Shown here: positions 47,958 through 57,280 of the stretch, piece after piece
Numbering within the stretch: the stretch's first letter is position 1
Layout of the letters: every line of letters begins with the position of its first letter
Source: Fidelibacterota bacterium
GTDB lineage: Bacteria > Fidelibacterota > Marinisomatia > Marinisomatales > TCS55
Length of the DNA: 64,000 nucleotides
Assembly: GCA_004124385.1 (NCBI GenBank)
Contig: SCKN01000001.1
Coordinates: 1-64,000, forward strand
Reading direction: 5' to 3'
Program-made: the position numbers and the translations under genes
Notes under the pieces: model-generated
What the model was told of the DNA's origin: nothing
Databases searched by the model: none
What the model saw: the letters and a program-made list of their open reading frames with translations, nothing else

Positions 47958-47986
47958 AAAAAAGGGCACCATCAGCACCCTTTTTT
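47958..47986 (-). terminator. Rho-independent terminator of the PpiD-like gene
   Basis: A 9-bp stem (AAAAAAGGG with CCCTTTTTT) encloses a loop of about 11 bases and gives a T run on the minus strand, 20 bp after the stop of the PpiD-like gene. It separates this gene from the leucine operon. Confidence 0.75.
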
Positions 47987-48005
47987 AAAATGATATATTT
48001 CTATA

Positions 48006-49850
48006 TCAATAATAATATTTTCGATTATCAATAATGTCTGCTTCAGCTTTCAATTCGGTTAACCATGTATTAAATGTTTCTTCCTGAGCATTATTTATTA
48101 ATGTAGAGTAGATACTAACTTCTTTATTTTGAAAATCAGAAGAATCAAAGGATGCAACAGCTAACAACTTAACGATGGTATAACCCCGAGCTGTTTCCAA
48201 AGGTCCTACAACATCTCCTATTTCACTATTCATCAACGCACCAATGAGTGTATGACTGCGGCCAATGGAATTAAAACCTCTGGCTAATTTTTTCTTATCC
48301 GTAGCTACAAGCTCTAATCTTCTATCATCAGAAACAAGATCAGTGAATGATGCTCCATTATCTACTTTAGATTTGATCTCTGTTGCTAAATCAAGAGCAG
48401 CTGTTTTTTGATTTTCTGATGTAACTTTTCTTGATACTTGATTTTTAACATCTTCTAATGGTTTTGTACCGGGGGGGATGATTGAATCCAAAACAGCAAC
48501 AATATAAAAGTTATCATTTTCCAATCGGTCAGAAACAGAGCCTATTTCAGTTTGATCATTAAACGCAAACTGAACAACATCACGTAGAAATCCAACCCCC
48601 GGAACCGAAATAGATAATGATTCTAAATGAATTGCTTTTTGTGCCTCAACTTTGTGAGTATCCAAAGCAGCTTCAAAACCATAATCTTCAGCATCGTAAC
48701 TAAATCGAGTCGCTTGTCGCCTTAATGATTCCCGTGTTTGAGAACCCATATTAATTTTTAAGAGAATATGAGACGCATTTAATTCGTCTTTACCATTCTT
48801 CTGACGCTTATCATGAACCTTAATGATATGATATCCAAAACGGCTTAATACCGGTCCAATAATATCTCCAGCATTTGTTGCAAAAGCTGCCTCTTCAAAT
48901 TGCGGAACCATTTGACCTTTTCCAAACCAACCAAGATTTCCTCCACGGCCTGAATCTGGTGTTGCTTGATTGCCGGGATCTTCGGTTAATTGATTAGCCA
49001 ACTTTGCAAAGTCCGAACCTGTATTTAAGTCCGTAATGATTTCCAAAGCTTCTTCTTTGACTCTGGCAGTATCCGATTTAGCTGGGCCTTTTTTCCAACT
49101 TACATAACGAATATTTCGCGTTTCATCTTTTGAAAATAATTTAAGGTCAGCAAAATACGCTAGCTGAATTTCTTCTTCTGTTGGTTCAGCTATATCATCC
49201 TTTAGTTTTAAACCGATAACATGTATTCCTTCAATTGTATAGGCAACATTTTCTTTAATATAGTTTTTACGTACATCATGATTGGTTACAATAACACTGG
49301 AAGCAATGAATTGTTGAAGTTTATAATTTGGTACATATGTGTTTTTCATAAACTGTTCAATTTGAACCCATTCATTCCCCTGTGGATTATTAATTGCCTG
49401 TTCATACTTTGCTCTATCAAAAACACCATCTGTTAAAAAAGTAGGATTTTGTAATAGAAACGGGGGTGGATTATTCCGTAGGTGATATAAGATTTCATCG
49501 TCAGAGGCGATTAATTCCAGTTCATCAATTTTTTGATAGAGTAATATATCTTGAACATAATTATCCCATACTTCATTTCGAATATCATGCATTTGTCTTT
49601 CATCTAATTCCTGCCCATTTGAACGGTATTGCTCCATACGCTGGTTTACAGCACGCATAAATTCATCGGGTGTAATGCGAGTACCATCAACCACGCCTAT
49701 TGCATCGGCAGGATTAACACGCCCGAAGATTTCGTCAATGATATTAGCGCCACCGACTAAACCGCCGATGGTCATACTCAATAAGAATAAAATAAGAAGC
49801 ATCCACAAAACAAAGTGCATGCGATTTCGCATTAATGTCATTAAAGCCAT
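48006..49850 (-). CDS. PpiD/SurA-like membrane-anchored peptidyl-prolyl isomerase
   Basis: The 614-residue protein has one N-terminal transmembrane anchor (HFVLWMLLILFLLSMTIGGL), a SurA-N-type chaperone part (GVVDGTRITPDEFMRAV) and one clear parvulin domain (LTEDPGNQATPDSGRGGNLGWF start, here seen as DSGRGGNLGWFGKGQM and FGYHIIKVHDKR) plus a second degenerate one near the C terminus (RLENDNFYIVAVLD onwards). It probably folds exported proteins at the inner membrane. It is divergent from the glycosylase gene across 194 bp. Confidence 0.88.
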   Translation of the reverse strand: MALMTLMRNRMHFVLWMLLILFLLSMTIGGLVGGANIIDEIFGRVNPADAIGVVDGTRITPDEFMRAVNQRMEQYRSNGQELDERQMHDIRNEVWDNYVQDILLYQKIDELELIASDDEILYHLRNNPPPFLLQNPTFLTDGVFDRAKYEQAINNPQGNEWVQIEQFMKNTYVPNYKLQQFIASSVIVTNHDVRKNYIKENVAYTIEGIHVIGLKLKDDIAEPTEEEIQLAYFADLKLFSKDETRNIRYVSWKKGPAKSDTARVKEEALEIITDLNTGSDFAKLANQLTEDPGNQATPDSGRGGNLGWFGKGQMVPQFEEAAFATNAGDIIGPVLSRFGYHIIKVHDKRQKNGKDELNASHILLKINMGSQTRESLRRQATRFSYDAEDYGFEAALDTHKVEAQKAIHLESLSISVPGVGFLRDVVQFAFNDQTEIGSVSDRLENDNFYIVAVLDSIIPPGTKPLEDVKNQVSRKVTSENQKTAALDLATEIKSKVDNGASFTDLVSDDRRLELVATDKKKLARGFNSIGRSHTLIGALMNSEIGDVVGPLETARGYTIVKLLAVASFDSSDFQNKEVSIYSTLINNAQEETFNTWLTELKAEADIIDNRKYYY

Positions 49851-50044
49851 AATTTTCCTGTTTTCATAATTATTTAAATGTATAAAACGTATTATTTAGT
49901 TTTAGAAGCCGGCGAATTTAATTTTCTTAAGAAAGGAAACAAAGCACTACCGACATGAATTATAGCGCAGTAAACTTTATGGTGCAAATAGTAAAAGACG
50001 TTAACATCTTCGTATACCGTCATTTATTTATAAATTAAAAATTG

Positions 50045-50770
50045 ATGAACAGTAAACATCCAACGAGTGAAATACATCCATTATTACAGGGCAATAGTAA
50101 ATTTACAGCGCTATATCGTGAAGTTGTTTCCTGTAATTTGTGCCAAAGAATAGTTGATTTTAGAACTAGAATAGCAAATGAAAAGCGTAAACAGTTTATA
50201 GATTGGACATATTGGGGGAAGGGAGTACCCGGTTATGGTGACATTAACGGGGAATTATTACTGGTAGGATTAGCACCGGCAGCTCATGGGGGGAACCGCA
50301 CAGCTCGAGTCTTCACAGGAGATAAGTCTGCAGATTTTTTAATTATGTGTTTGTACGAAGCCGGTTTGGCTAATCAACCCAATTCTGATTCATTGGACGA
50401 TGGATTGGAACTGTTTAATACATTTATGACACCTGTTTTGAAATGCGTTCCACCTCAAGACAAACCAACGGCAGAGGAGTTGAAAAATTGTTCTTCATTT
50501 TTTAATCGAGAAATTGAATTGTTAAAAAATGTTAAAGTAATTTTAGCATTGGGTAAAATTGGATTCGATGGATGCCTAAAATATTATCGTCAATTTTATG
50601 ATTTTAAAATGAAAGATTATCCGTTTGGTCATGATGTATCTTATATTTTACCAAATGGAATAATTTTGAAAGGGTCGTATCATCCAAGCCCTAGAAATGT
50701 GAATACGGGTCGATTGAATAAAGAAATGATGCTAAAATTATTAAAGGAGTTACCCATTAATGGAACGTGA
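50045..50770 (+). CDS. Uracil-DNA glycosylase, family 5 (UDGb)-like
   Basis: The 241-residue protein has motif 1 GLAPAAHGGNRTARVFTGD and motif 2 HPSPRNVNTGRL, the pattern of family 5 (UdgB) rather than family 4. Four cysteines (CNLC, VLKC, NC) could hold the usual 4Fe-4S cluster. It removes uracil and related lesions from DNA. A TTG before the ATG is an alternative start. It overlaps the next gene by 11 bp. Confidence 0.9.
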   Translation: MNSKHPTSEIHPLLQGNSKFTALYREVVSCNLCQRIVDFRTRIANEKRKQFIDWTYWGKGVPGYGDINGELLLVGLAPAAHGGNRTARVFTGDKSADFLIMCLYEAGLANQPNSDSLDDGLELFNTFMTPVLKCVPPQDKPTAEELKNCSSFFNREIELLKNVKVILALGKIGFDGCLKYYRQFYDFKMKDYPFGHDVSYILPNGIILKGSYHPSPRNVNTGRLNKEMMLKLLKELPINGT

Positions 50771-51977
50771 TTTTCAAATTACTGTCTGGGGAGCTACCGG
50801 TTTTACCGGACAAATCGTTACAGAATACCTGCATAAAAATTATGGAAATGAAATTCGCTGGGCAATTGCCGGACGAAGTATTGAAAAACTACAATCAGTA
50901 AAAAATAAACTGCAGCTCAACGATTCAGTAGAATGTTTAGTTGGCGACAGCTTTGATGAAAAATCGTTGCAAACAATAACGTCCAGAACTGATGTAATTA
51001 TATCAACAGTAGGTCCATATGCTCTTTATGGTAAAGCAATGGTTAATGTATGCGTAGAATCCAAAACTGATTATTGTGACCTCACAGGTGAAATTCCATT
51101 TGTGAAAAATTCTATCGATGCATTTCATGAAAAAGCAAAAGCGAATGAAGTAAAGATCGTTCACTCATGCGGGTATGATTCTATTCCATCTGATATTGGA
51201 TGTTTACTTTTGCAGGAAAAGGCCGTGGAGAAATATGGAAAGCCAGCATCCAATGTGAAACTGTTTGTGATGGGCACTAAAGGGACGTTTAGCGGTGGTA
51301 CGGTAGCCAGTATGATCAATCTTATGAAGGAAGCAAAAAATCCCGCAAAACGTAAAATTCAAAGTGATCCATATATTTTATGTAATGATGTGATTGATGG
51401 AATGCCTAATCAGAAAATTCAGAATTTTACCTGGTATGATCCCCGGATAGAAAAATGGACAGCTCCTTTTATAATGGCTCGGTTCAATTCACGAATTGTT
51501 TTCCGTACGAATGATCTTTCCAATTATCAATATGGAAGGGATTTTGTTTACGATGAAGGACTCGCAGTCGGTTATGGGATGAAAGGCAAATTTCGTGGAG
51601 CAATACTCATGGTAGCTATAGGCATTTTTATTAAACTAATGTCAATGTCATGCACTCGATCCCTTCTACAAAAAACAGTATTGCCCAAACCGGGGGAAGG
51701 GCCATCCAGAGCAGATCGGGAAAGTGGTTATTTTAAGGTAAAAATTATTGGAGAAAATGAGGAAGGTGAGAATAGGACAACTGTGATTATATCGAATACG
51801 AATGATCCTGGTTATGGAAGTACATCAATTATGCTAGCTGAATCGGCATTGTGTTTAGCATTGGACAAAAATGATCTTCCCCATGAATATGGCGTTGTAA
51901 CAACAGCGATGGCTATGGGTACGACAATAGCTGATCGTTTAAAAAAAGCGGGTTTCAATATTTCAGTATCTGATTAA
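50760..51977 (+). CDS. Saccharopine-dehydrogenase-like NAD(P)-binding oxidoreductase
   Basis: The 405-residue protein starts with a Rossmann loop (VWGATGFTGQIV), AIAGRSIEKL and TVGPYALYGKAMVNVC, then YCDLTGE, the pattern of the saccharopine-dehydrogenase-like and trans-acting enoyl reductase group. A hydrophobic stretch (ILMVAIGIFIKLMSM) sits near residue 285, as in eukaryotic SCCPDH proteins. The true substrate is unknown; a lipid-related role is likely. Confidence 0.83.
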   Translation: MERDFQITVWGATGFTGQIVTEYLHKNYGNEIRWAIAGRSIEKLQSVKNKLQLNDSVECLVGDSFDEKSLQTITSRTDVIISTVGPYALYGKAMVNVCVESKTDYCDLTGEIPFVKNSIDAFHEKAKANEVKIVHSCGYDSIPSDIGCLLLQEKAVEKYGKPASNVKLFVMGTKGTFSGGTVASMINLMKEAKNPAKRKIQSDPYILCNDVIDGMPNQKIQNFTWYDPRIEKWTAPFIMARFNSRIVFRTNDLSNYQYGRDFVYDEGLAVGYGMKGKFRGAILMVAIGIFIKLMSMSCTRSLLQKTVLPKPGEGPSRADRESGYFKVKIIGENEEGENRTTVIISNTNDPGYGSTSIMLAESALCLALDKNDLPHEYGVVTTAMAMGTTIADRLKKAGFNISVSD

Positions 51978-52004
51978 ATTCACGCCGCATTTTATTCATC
52001 TAAT

Positions 52005-52077
52005 GGGGCCATAGCTCAGTTGGGAGAGCGCCTGAATGGCATTCAGGAGGTCGTCGGTTCGATCCCGTCTGGCTCCA
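52005..52077 (+). tRNA. tRNA-Ala (anticodon GGC)
   Basis: The 73-nt cloverleaf starts GGGGCCA and ends TGGCTCC plus discriminator A. The anticodon loop is ATGGCAT (GGC, Ala) and the T loop TTCGATC. The third acceptor pair is G-U, the identity mark of tRNA-Ala. One T-stem pair is mismatched (T opposite T). CCA is not encoded. Confidence 0.96.
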
Positions 52078-52125
52078 CACATTAAAATGTCGCCCTATTG
52101 ATATTTATTATAAGATAAAAAAAAT

Positions 52126-53181
52126 ATGAAAAATATATCCATCTTATTTTTCTATTTATTAGTAGTTGGTTGTGAAGTGGAAAATGATAATAATGACTTA
52201 AACTACGACTCAAACTGGGAAACATTACCAGCTCCAGTTGCGCCTGATTCCATGGTTAAGCATGATGATGTCTTTTTTGTGAATGAACAAAAAGGATGGC
52301 TCGTAACCAGGAATGGCCAGATATATAATACCCTCGATGGCGGCGAATCATGGAATCTCCAATTTGAAGATGATATTTATTGGCGCTGCGTTGGTTTCGC
52401 AGATGAACTACACGGCTGGGCAGGAAACAAGTTGGGCGATAACGGCAAACTTCTATACCAGACCACTGACGGCGGTGAAAATTGGTCAATGGTGAATAAT
52501 ATTGCCGAGCCGGTACCTCACGGTTTATGCGGTATTTTTGTTTATAATAGTAATATTATTAATGCCTGCGGCAGGATTTACGGACCGGGTGTTTTTATCC
52601 GCAGTGAAGATGGCGGAGCGAACTGGACTTCATTGGATTTGAATGATGTGGCAGAAATGCTCATTGACCTCTATTTCTGGGATGAGTTAAACGGCATTAT
52701 TGTGGGCGGTACATCAGGCGGGTTTGATGATTCCCATGCTATTATATTGCGCACCGAAGATGGCGGAATAAATTGGAATGTAATTTATGAAGGTAATCGG
52801 GATGGAGAATGGTGCTGGAAGATCTCTTTCCCCACGCCGGATATAGGATATGTTTCCATACAAACCGGATTGTGGGGTGTCGCCGTTGATGAATATTTTC
52901 TTAAAACAACTGACGGCGGAAATACATGGTCAGAGCATGTATTTTATACGGCTGGGCAAAGTGCAGAATTTGGTGGTTACTCTACTCAGGGTATCGGTTT
53001 TATAAATAAAGATATCGGCTGGATGGGCAGTTATGTTAAACAACCGACTCTGATGACTTTAGATGGAGGTGTAACATGGTCTGAATCGGATTTTGGTGCG
53101 CACGTTAACCGCATCAGGTTTTTATCAAATAATCTGGGATATGCTTCCGGAAAAACTGTGTATAAGTATGCGTCTGATTAA
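52126..53181 (+). CDS. Ycf48/BNR-repeat beta-propeller lipoprotein
   Basis: The 351-residue product has a lipoprotein signal (LLVVGCEVEN) and about six Ycf48-type blades with Asp-box-like cores: TLDGGESWNLQF, TTDGGENWSMV, SEDGGANWTSL, TEDGGINWNVI, TTDGGNTWSEH and TLDGGVTWSES. Such propellers bind proteins or glycans; this one is probably at the outer membrane. It is not linked to photosynthesis here. Confidence 0.85.
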   Translation: MKNISILFFYLLVVGCEVENDNNDLNYDSNWETLPAPVAPDSMVKHDDVFFVNEQKGWLVTRNGQIYNTLDGGESWNLQFEDDIYWRCVGFADELHGWAGNKLGDNGKLLYQTTDGGENWSMVNNIAEPVPHGLCGIFVYNSNIINACGRIYGPGVFIRSEDGGANWTSLDLNDVAEMLIDLYFWDELNGIIVGGTSGGFDDSHAIILRTEDGGINWNVIYEGNRDGEWCWKISFPTPDIGYVSIQTGLWGVAVDEYFLKTTDGGNTWSEHVFYTAGQSAEFGGYSTQGIGFINKDIGWMGSYVKQPTLMTLDGGVTWSESDFGAHVNRIRFLSNNLGYASGKTVYKYASD

Positions 53182-53262
53182 ATGAATTTGTAATATATTT
53201 CCTGGCATCAGATTTATCAAATTTTTAGTGTAATACATATCCTAGGAAAATTAACTACATAT

Positions 53263-54984
53263 ATGCAAAGAATCCCGATTTTATTATTCGTTACATTTAT
53301 ATCATTTAACTGCGCTTCTCTTAAAACAACGCAGGAAGCAAAACCCCATTTGAGCACCGGACTGTCAAACCCTGTTGAGCATGATACTTATCCGGAACTA
53401 ACAGAACGTAACCGCCTAATGGGGCAACTATCCCCGGAGCGCACCTGTTATAATGTAAGCAATTATGATCTGAACCTGGATATTGATGTGGAAAACAAAA
53501 CCATTTCCGGATACAATATGATTACCGCATTAGCTATTAATGATTTTTCACAACTGCAAATTGATTTAGGCGAAGATATGAAAATTGATCGTATCGAATA
53601 CGATGATAATATCTTGCAATACACACGAAATAAAGATGCCGTATTTGTTGAATTTCCAACTATGACTTTGGGAACAGAATTTTCATTTACTGTCCATTTT
53701 AATGGAACTCCCCGTGTAGCTCCGCGACCGCCCTGGGAGGACGGCTTCGTTTGGGATAAGGACAAAGCCGGTCGAGATTTTATTGCTGTAACGAGCGAAG
53801 GATTGGGCGCCAGTCATTGGTGGCCATGTAAAGATCATATTTCCGATGAGCCAAATACTATGTCCATCAATATAACGGTGCCCTCTGAATTAATGTGTAT
53901 TTCCAATGGACAATTGAAAGAAATAAACGAATTGGAAAATGGCAAAACTGAATATCGATGGTTCGTGAATAATCCCATCAATAATTATAATATATCAGTG
54001 AATATTGGTCATTATGCTGTTATTAAAGATACGATTCATTCCCTTGGAGAAGTCAGAGATGCAACCTATTATGTTTTGGATTACAATGAAGAAGTGGCTC
54101 GTGAACATTTCAAGGAAGCCCGGACTGTAATACGAGCATTGGAGCATTATTTTGGACCCTATCAATGGTGGGACGATGGATATAAGTTAGTTCAAGCTCC
54201 TTACCTCGGAATGGAACATCAAACAGCGGTTACGTATGGTAACGGTTTTCGCAATTATGATAAATCAAAATCCAGAAATATTTATGGATTCATTGATTAT
54301 ATCACCCTCCATGAAACCGCACATGAATGGTGGGGGAACAGCATAACAGCCTGTGATCCGGCCGATGTATGGATACATGAAGGATTCGGCACATATTCTG
54401 AAGTTCTATATGTTGAATATTTAATGGGATATGATTTAAGTATCGATTTTCTATTACAAAAACGAAAACACATCGGAAATAAAAAAGCTATTGTGGGGCC
54501 AAGGAATCAGAATTATTGGGGTTTTAGTGATGCGTATGCTAAAGGAGCCTGGATTATTCATACTCTCCGTAATGTCATTGATGACGATGAATTATTCTTT
54601 GCTACGCTAAAAGGGTTTGCAGTTGATAACGCAAAAGGGATTGTTTGTACCGAAGACGTTCGAGATTATTTTTCCGATAAAACCGATATAGATTTTACCA
54701 AATTCTTTGATCAATATTTATTCAACCGTAAAGTACCCATTTTGGAATATGCACAGGAAAACGGAAAATTTTACTATCGCTGGGTTGATGGTATAAATGG
54801 TTTTGATATGCCGATAAATATTCTGGTCAATAAATCAGAAATACGTATATATCCAGAAAAAATTGCCCAAAGCATTGATATTCCTGAGTATGCCACTGTA
54901 GAATTGAAAGACTGGGAATACTTAATTATTAAAAAAGAGAATAGTAGTTTATTACCCGGTTCTGTAATTAGCAGTAGTAATTAA
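53263..54984 (+). CDS. M1 family metallopeptidase (aminopeptidase N-like) lipoprotein
   Basis: The 573-residue protein has a lipoprotein signal (FISFNCASL). The substrate-binding motif is GMEHQT (GxMEN variant), and the zinc site is H350-E-T-A-H354 with E373, exactly the HExxH-x18-E spacing of M1 enzymes. It removes N-terminal residues from peptides at the periplasmic face. The protein ends soon after the catalytic domain, shorter than APN. Confidence 0.93.
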   Translation: MQRIPILLFVTFISFNCASLKTTQEAKPHLSTGLSNPVEHDTYPELTERNRLMGQLSPERTCYNVSNYDLNLDIDVENKTISGYNMITALAINDFSQLQIDLGEDMKIDRIEYDDNILQYTRNKDAVFVEFPTMTLGTEFSFTVHFNGTPRVAPRPPWEDGFVWDKDKAGRDFIAVTSEGLGASHWWPCKDHISDEPNTMSINITVPSELMCISNGQLKEINELENGKTEYRWFVNNPINNYNISVNIGHYAVIKDTIHSLGEVRDATYYVLDYNEEVAREHFKEARTVIRALEHYFGPYQWWDDGYKLVQAPYLGMEHQTAVTYGNGFRNYDKSKSRNIYGFIDYITLHETAHEWWGNSITACDPADVWIHEGFGTYSEVLYVEYLMGYDLSIDFLLQKRKHIGNKKAIVGPRNQNYWGFSDAYAKGAWIIHTLRNVIDDDELFFATLKGFAVDNAKGIVCTEDVRDYFSDKTDIDFTKFFDQYLFNRKVPILEYAQENGKFYYRWVDGINGFDMPINILVNKSEIRIYPEKIAQSIDIPEYATVELKDWEYLIIKKENSSLLPGSVISSSN

Positions 54985-55028
54985 ATTTTTTGTTTGTGTA
55001 ATTTTAATGTAAATCATGGATAACAGAA

Positions 55029-55169
55029 ATGGACAGTAACAATTTTAAAGCACTTTTTCAAGTATTGAGCAGTGAGCAACAAATTCTTATGCGTACGGAT
55101 CAGAAAGCGGAAAATCATACGTATCTGAAGACCTTAAAAAATGGTCATATAAAGGAGACATCCCCTTAA
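55029..55169 (+). CDS. Possible small protein, 46 residues, unknown
   Basis: A short frame starts at ATG 55029 and stops 1 bp before the next gene's ATG. The product (MDSNNFKALFQVLSSEQQ and on) is mostly helical and charged. No signal peptide is seen. A GGAG inside its end (55154) could serve as ribosome-binding site of the EEP gene. It may be a real small gene or a leader; evidence is weak. The rest of the spacer 54985-55170 shows nothing else. Confidence 0.3.
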   Translation: MDSNNFKALFQVLSSEQQILMRTDQKAENHTYLKTLKNGHIKETSP

Positions 55170-55170
55170 A

Positions 55171-56913
55171 ATGATTTTCAAAACCGCTTTCTTGACGGTC
55201 ATAATTTCTTCGTTCATATTTGCTGGTCATCCAATAACAATTGATGGTTTGTTTGACGATTGGGATGAAGTTGATATAAGCTATTCAGATAGTCAGGGCG
55301 ATGGCGCAGACGCCGATTTTGCAGTTATCAAGATCACGTACGATAATGATTTTCTGTTCATCTATTTCAATTTCCATGATGGAGAATACCTAATGCAGGA
55401 TTGGAATGAATTTCACTTGTACATCGATGCGGATAATGATACAACAACTGGTTATTACATTAATGGTATAGGAGCTGAATTGGACTGGTTATTTGGTGAT
55501 CGTTCGGGATCCTATTATATAATGGATGGAATCATTGATATATACCAAAATGATTTAACATTGCGCATGGCGCCAACCATTACCAATCATGAATTTGAAA
55601 TTTGTATCTCCAGGAACAGTAATGTGCTCACAATGGATGGTACTCAAGTTTTAGTGGAAGGAAAAGTCATCCTGACAGATACGGGACAGAATGCTGATCA
55701 AATACCTGATGAAAATGGGGGTATTAGTTTTTCAATCGGCGAAGATTACATTATGCCGCCTACACCTATAACATTTGATAAAAGGGATGAAACGGATATC
55801 CGGCTGGTTACACATAATGTGTGGAATTCAAGCATGATGGACCCAAATTATCAAGAACACTTTCGACGAATCTATCAAGCATTAGATCCTGACATTGTGG
55901 CACTCCAGGAAATGTATGAGAATACAAACCAGCTGCACAGCTTATTCAATGACTGGTTTCCTGATGAGCAATGGTATGTCAGCAGTCAATTCCGTGATAA
56001 TATCATTATATCAAAATATCCGGTTTTGGAGGAGGACTATTTCACTTCATCAGAACGAACGATGGTGGCGCTTCTGAATACGGACGATGAATTAGGCAGC
56101 GACCTCATTATCTTCAATTCACATTTAGCCTGCTGCGATAATGATGAAAGCCGGCAATACGATGCAGATGAATTTGTATCCAATTGGAGAGATTGGCGCG
56201 AGAATGGTAATGGTCCTTTTAGTATGGATGAAAATACTCCTTTTGTCTATGTGGGCGATTTCAATTTGGTGGGTTATCGGCAGCAGCTTACGACATTTAC
56301 CGAAGGAGATATTGAAGATGAAAATACGTTTGGAGATGATTATAATCTAGATTGGGACAATACGCCTATTGCAGATTTATTTTCACGTCACTCTCATAAC
56401 CGCATGGGCTATACCTGGCGTTGGGATAACAGTTCATTCAGTCCTGGTAAACTGGATTATATTTTATACACGGATAGCGTTTTGGATACCAGCAAGCATT
56501 TTGTCTTTAACACGTTAACAATGGATTCGGCTTCCCTGGCAGAATATGGCCTAGAAGAAATGGATAGCTATAATTCATCGGATCATTCACCAAGAGTTTT
56601 GGATATTAAAATAGCGAATGTTGTGGGAATTGGTGAATCAATTGTGCCTACGACCATTAATGTTTCCGCTCCATATCCTAACCCATTTAATCCCCAAACT
56701 GTAATACAAATTCACCTTGATAAGAATACTCATTTACAGGTAGATGTTTATGATGTAAATGGACGATTTATTAGGCAGCTTGCAAATGAAAATTTTCAAA
56801 GCGGTATTCATGAGATAGCATTCATTAATGATGGTTTATCCAGTGGATTATATTTTATTAAAATACATAATGGTGCATTTCATCGTACATTTAAAGTACT
56901 ACTCTTAAAATAA
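55171..56913 (+). CDS. Secreted EEP-family hydrolase with N-terminal CBM9-like domain and T9SS domain
   Basis: The 580-residue protein has a signal peptide (ISSFIFAGHP), then a domain beginning ITIDGLFDDWDEV with LYIDADNDTTTGY, typical of CBM9-like/DOMON-like modules (residues ~20-190). The EEP domain follows (IRLVTHNVWNSS, DIVALQEMYEN, YVGDFNLVGY, SSDHSPRVLD), so phosphodiesterase or DNase activity is expected. From about 56671 a T9SS sorting domain (PYPNPFNPQT to FKVLLLK) ends it. It is the secreted counterpart of the EEP enzyme at 6747. It overlaps the SUI1 gene by 1 bp. Confidence 0.9.
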   Translation: MIFKTAFLTVIISSFIFAGHPITIDGLFDDWDEVDISYSDSQGDGADADFAVIKITYDNDFLFIYFNFHDGEYLMQDWNEFHLYIDADNDTTTGYYINGIGAELDWLFGDRSGSYYIMDGIIDIYQNDLTLRMAPTITNHEFEICISRNSNVLTMDGTQVLVEGKVILTDTGQNADQIPDENGGISFSIGEDYIMPPTPITFDKRDETDIRLVTHNVWNSSMMDPNYQEHFRRIYQALDPDIVALQEMYENTNQLHSLFNDWFPDEQWYVSSQFRDNIIISKYPVLEEDYFTSSERTMVALLNTDDELGSDLIIFNSHLACCDNDESRQYDADEFVSNWRDWRENGNGPFSMDENTPFVYVGDFNLVGYRQQLTTFTEGDIEDENTFGDDYNLDWDNTPIADLFSRHSHNRMGYTWRWDNSSFSPGKLDYILYTDSVLDTSKHFVFNTLTMDSASLAEYGLEEMDSYNSSDHSPRVLDIKIANVVGIGESIVPTTINVSAPYPNPFNPQTVIQIHLDKNTHLQVDVYDVNGRFIRQLANENFQSGIHEIAFINDGLSSGLYFIKIHNGAFHRTFKVLLLK

Positions 56914-57236
56914 TGGGTAAAAAATCTAAAGTCGTTTTTTCAACGAATCCTGATTATCTAGACGAAGTAATTAAAAATGTAGATACACTACCAAAAGAAG
57001 AGCAGCAATTACGTGTTTGGTTAAAGCGATTGGGAGGCGGAAGATTGCTAACGGTGGTGAAAGAGTTTGTAGGTGCCGATGATGAATTGCTCTCATTGGG
57101 AAAGGTGTTAAAAACGAAATGCAGTTCAGGTGGTACGGTAAAGAATGGTGAAATTCTAATTCAGGGTGACCATCGGGACAAAATTGTGAACCTTCTAAAC
57201 GAAAAAGGATATAAAGCAAAAGCCAGTGGAGGATAA
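56913..57236 (+). CDS. SUI1/YciH family translation factor
   Basis: The 107-residue protein has the eIF1/SUI1 fold pattern: LRVWLKRLGGGRLLTVVKEF, LLSLGKVLKTKCSSGGTVKNGEI and IQGDHRDKIVNLLNEKGY. Bacterial YciH proteins are thought to influence start-codon choice or stress translation. The start overlaps the upstream stop (TAATG). It directly precedes the candidate selenoprotein gene. Confidence 0.92.
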   Translation: MGKKSKVVFSTNPDYLDEVIKNVDTLPKEEQQLRVWLKRLGGGRLLTVVKEFVGADDELLSLGKVLKTKCSSGGTVKNGEILIQGDHRDKIVNLLNEKGYKAKASGG

Positions 57237-57280
57237 GAAGATTCTTCCGGCATAAATATAAATTTCTCTAAATTCAAATC

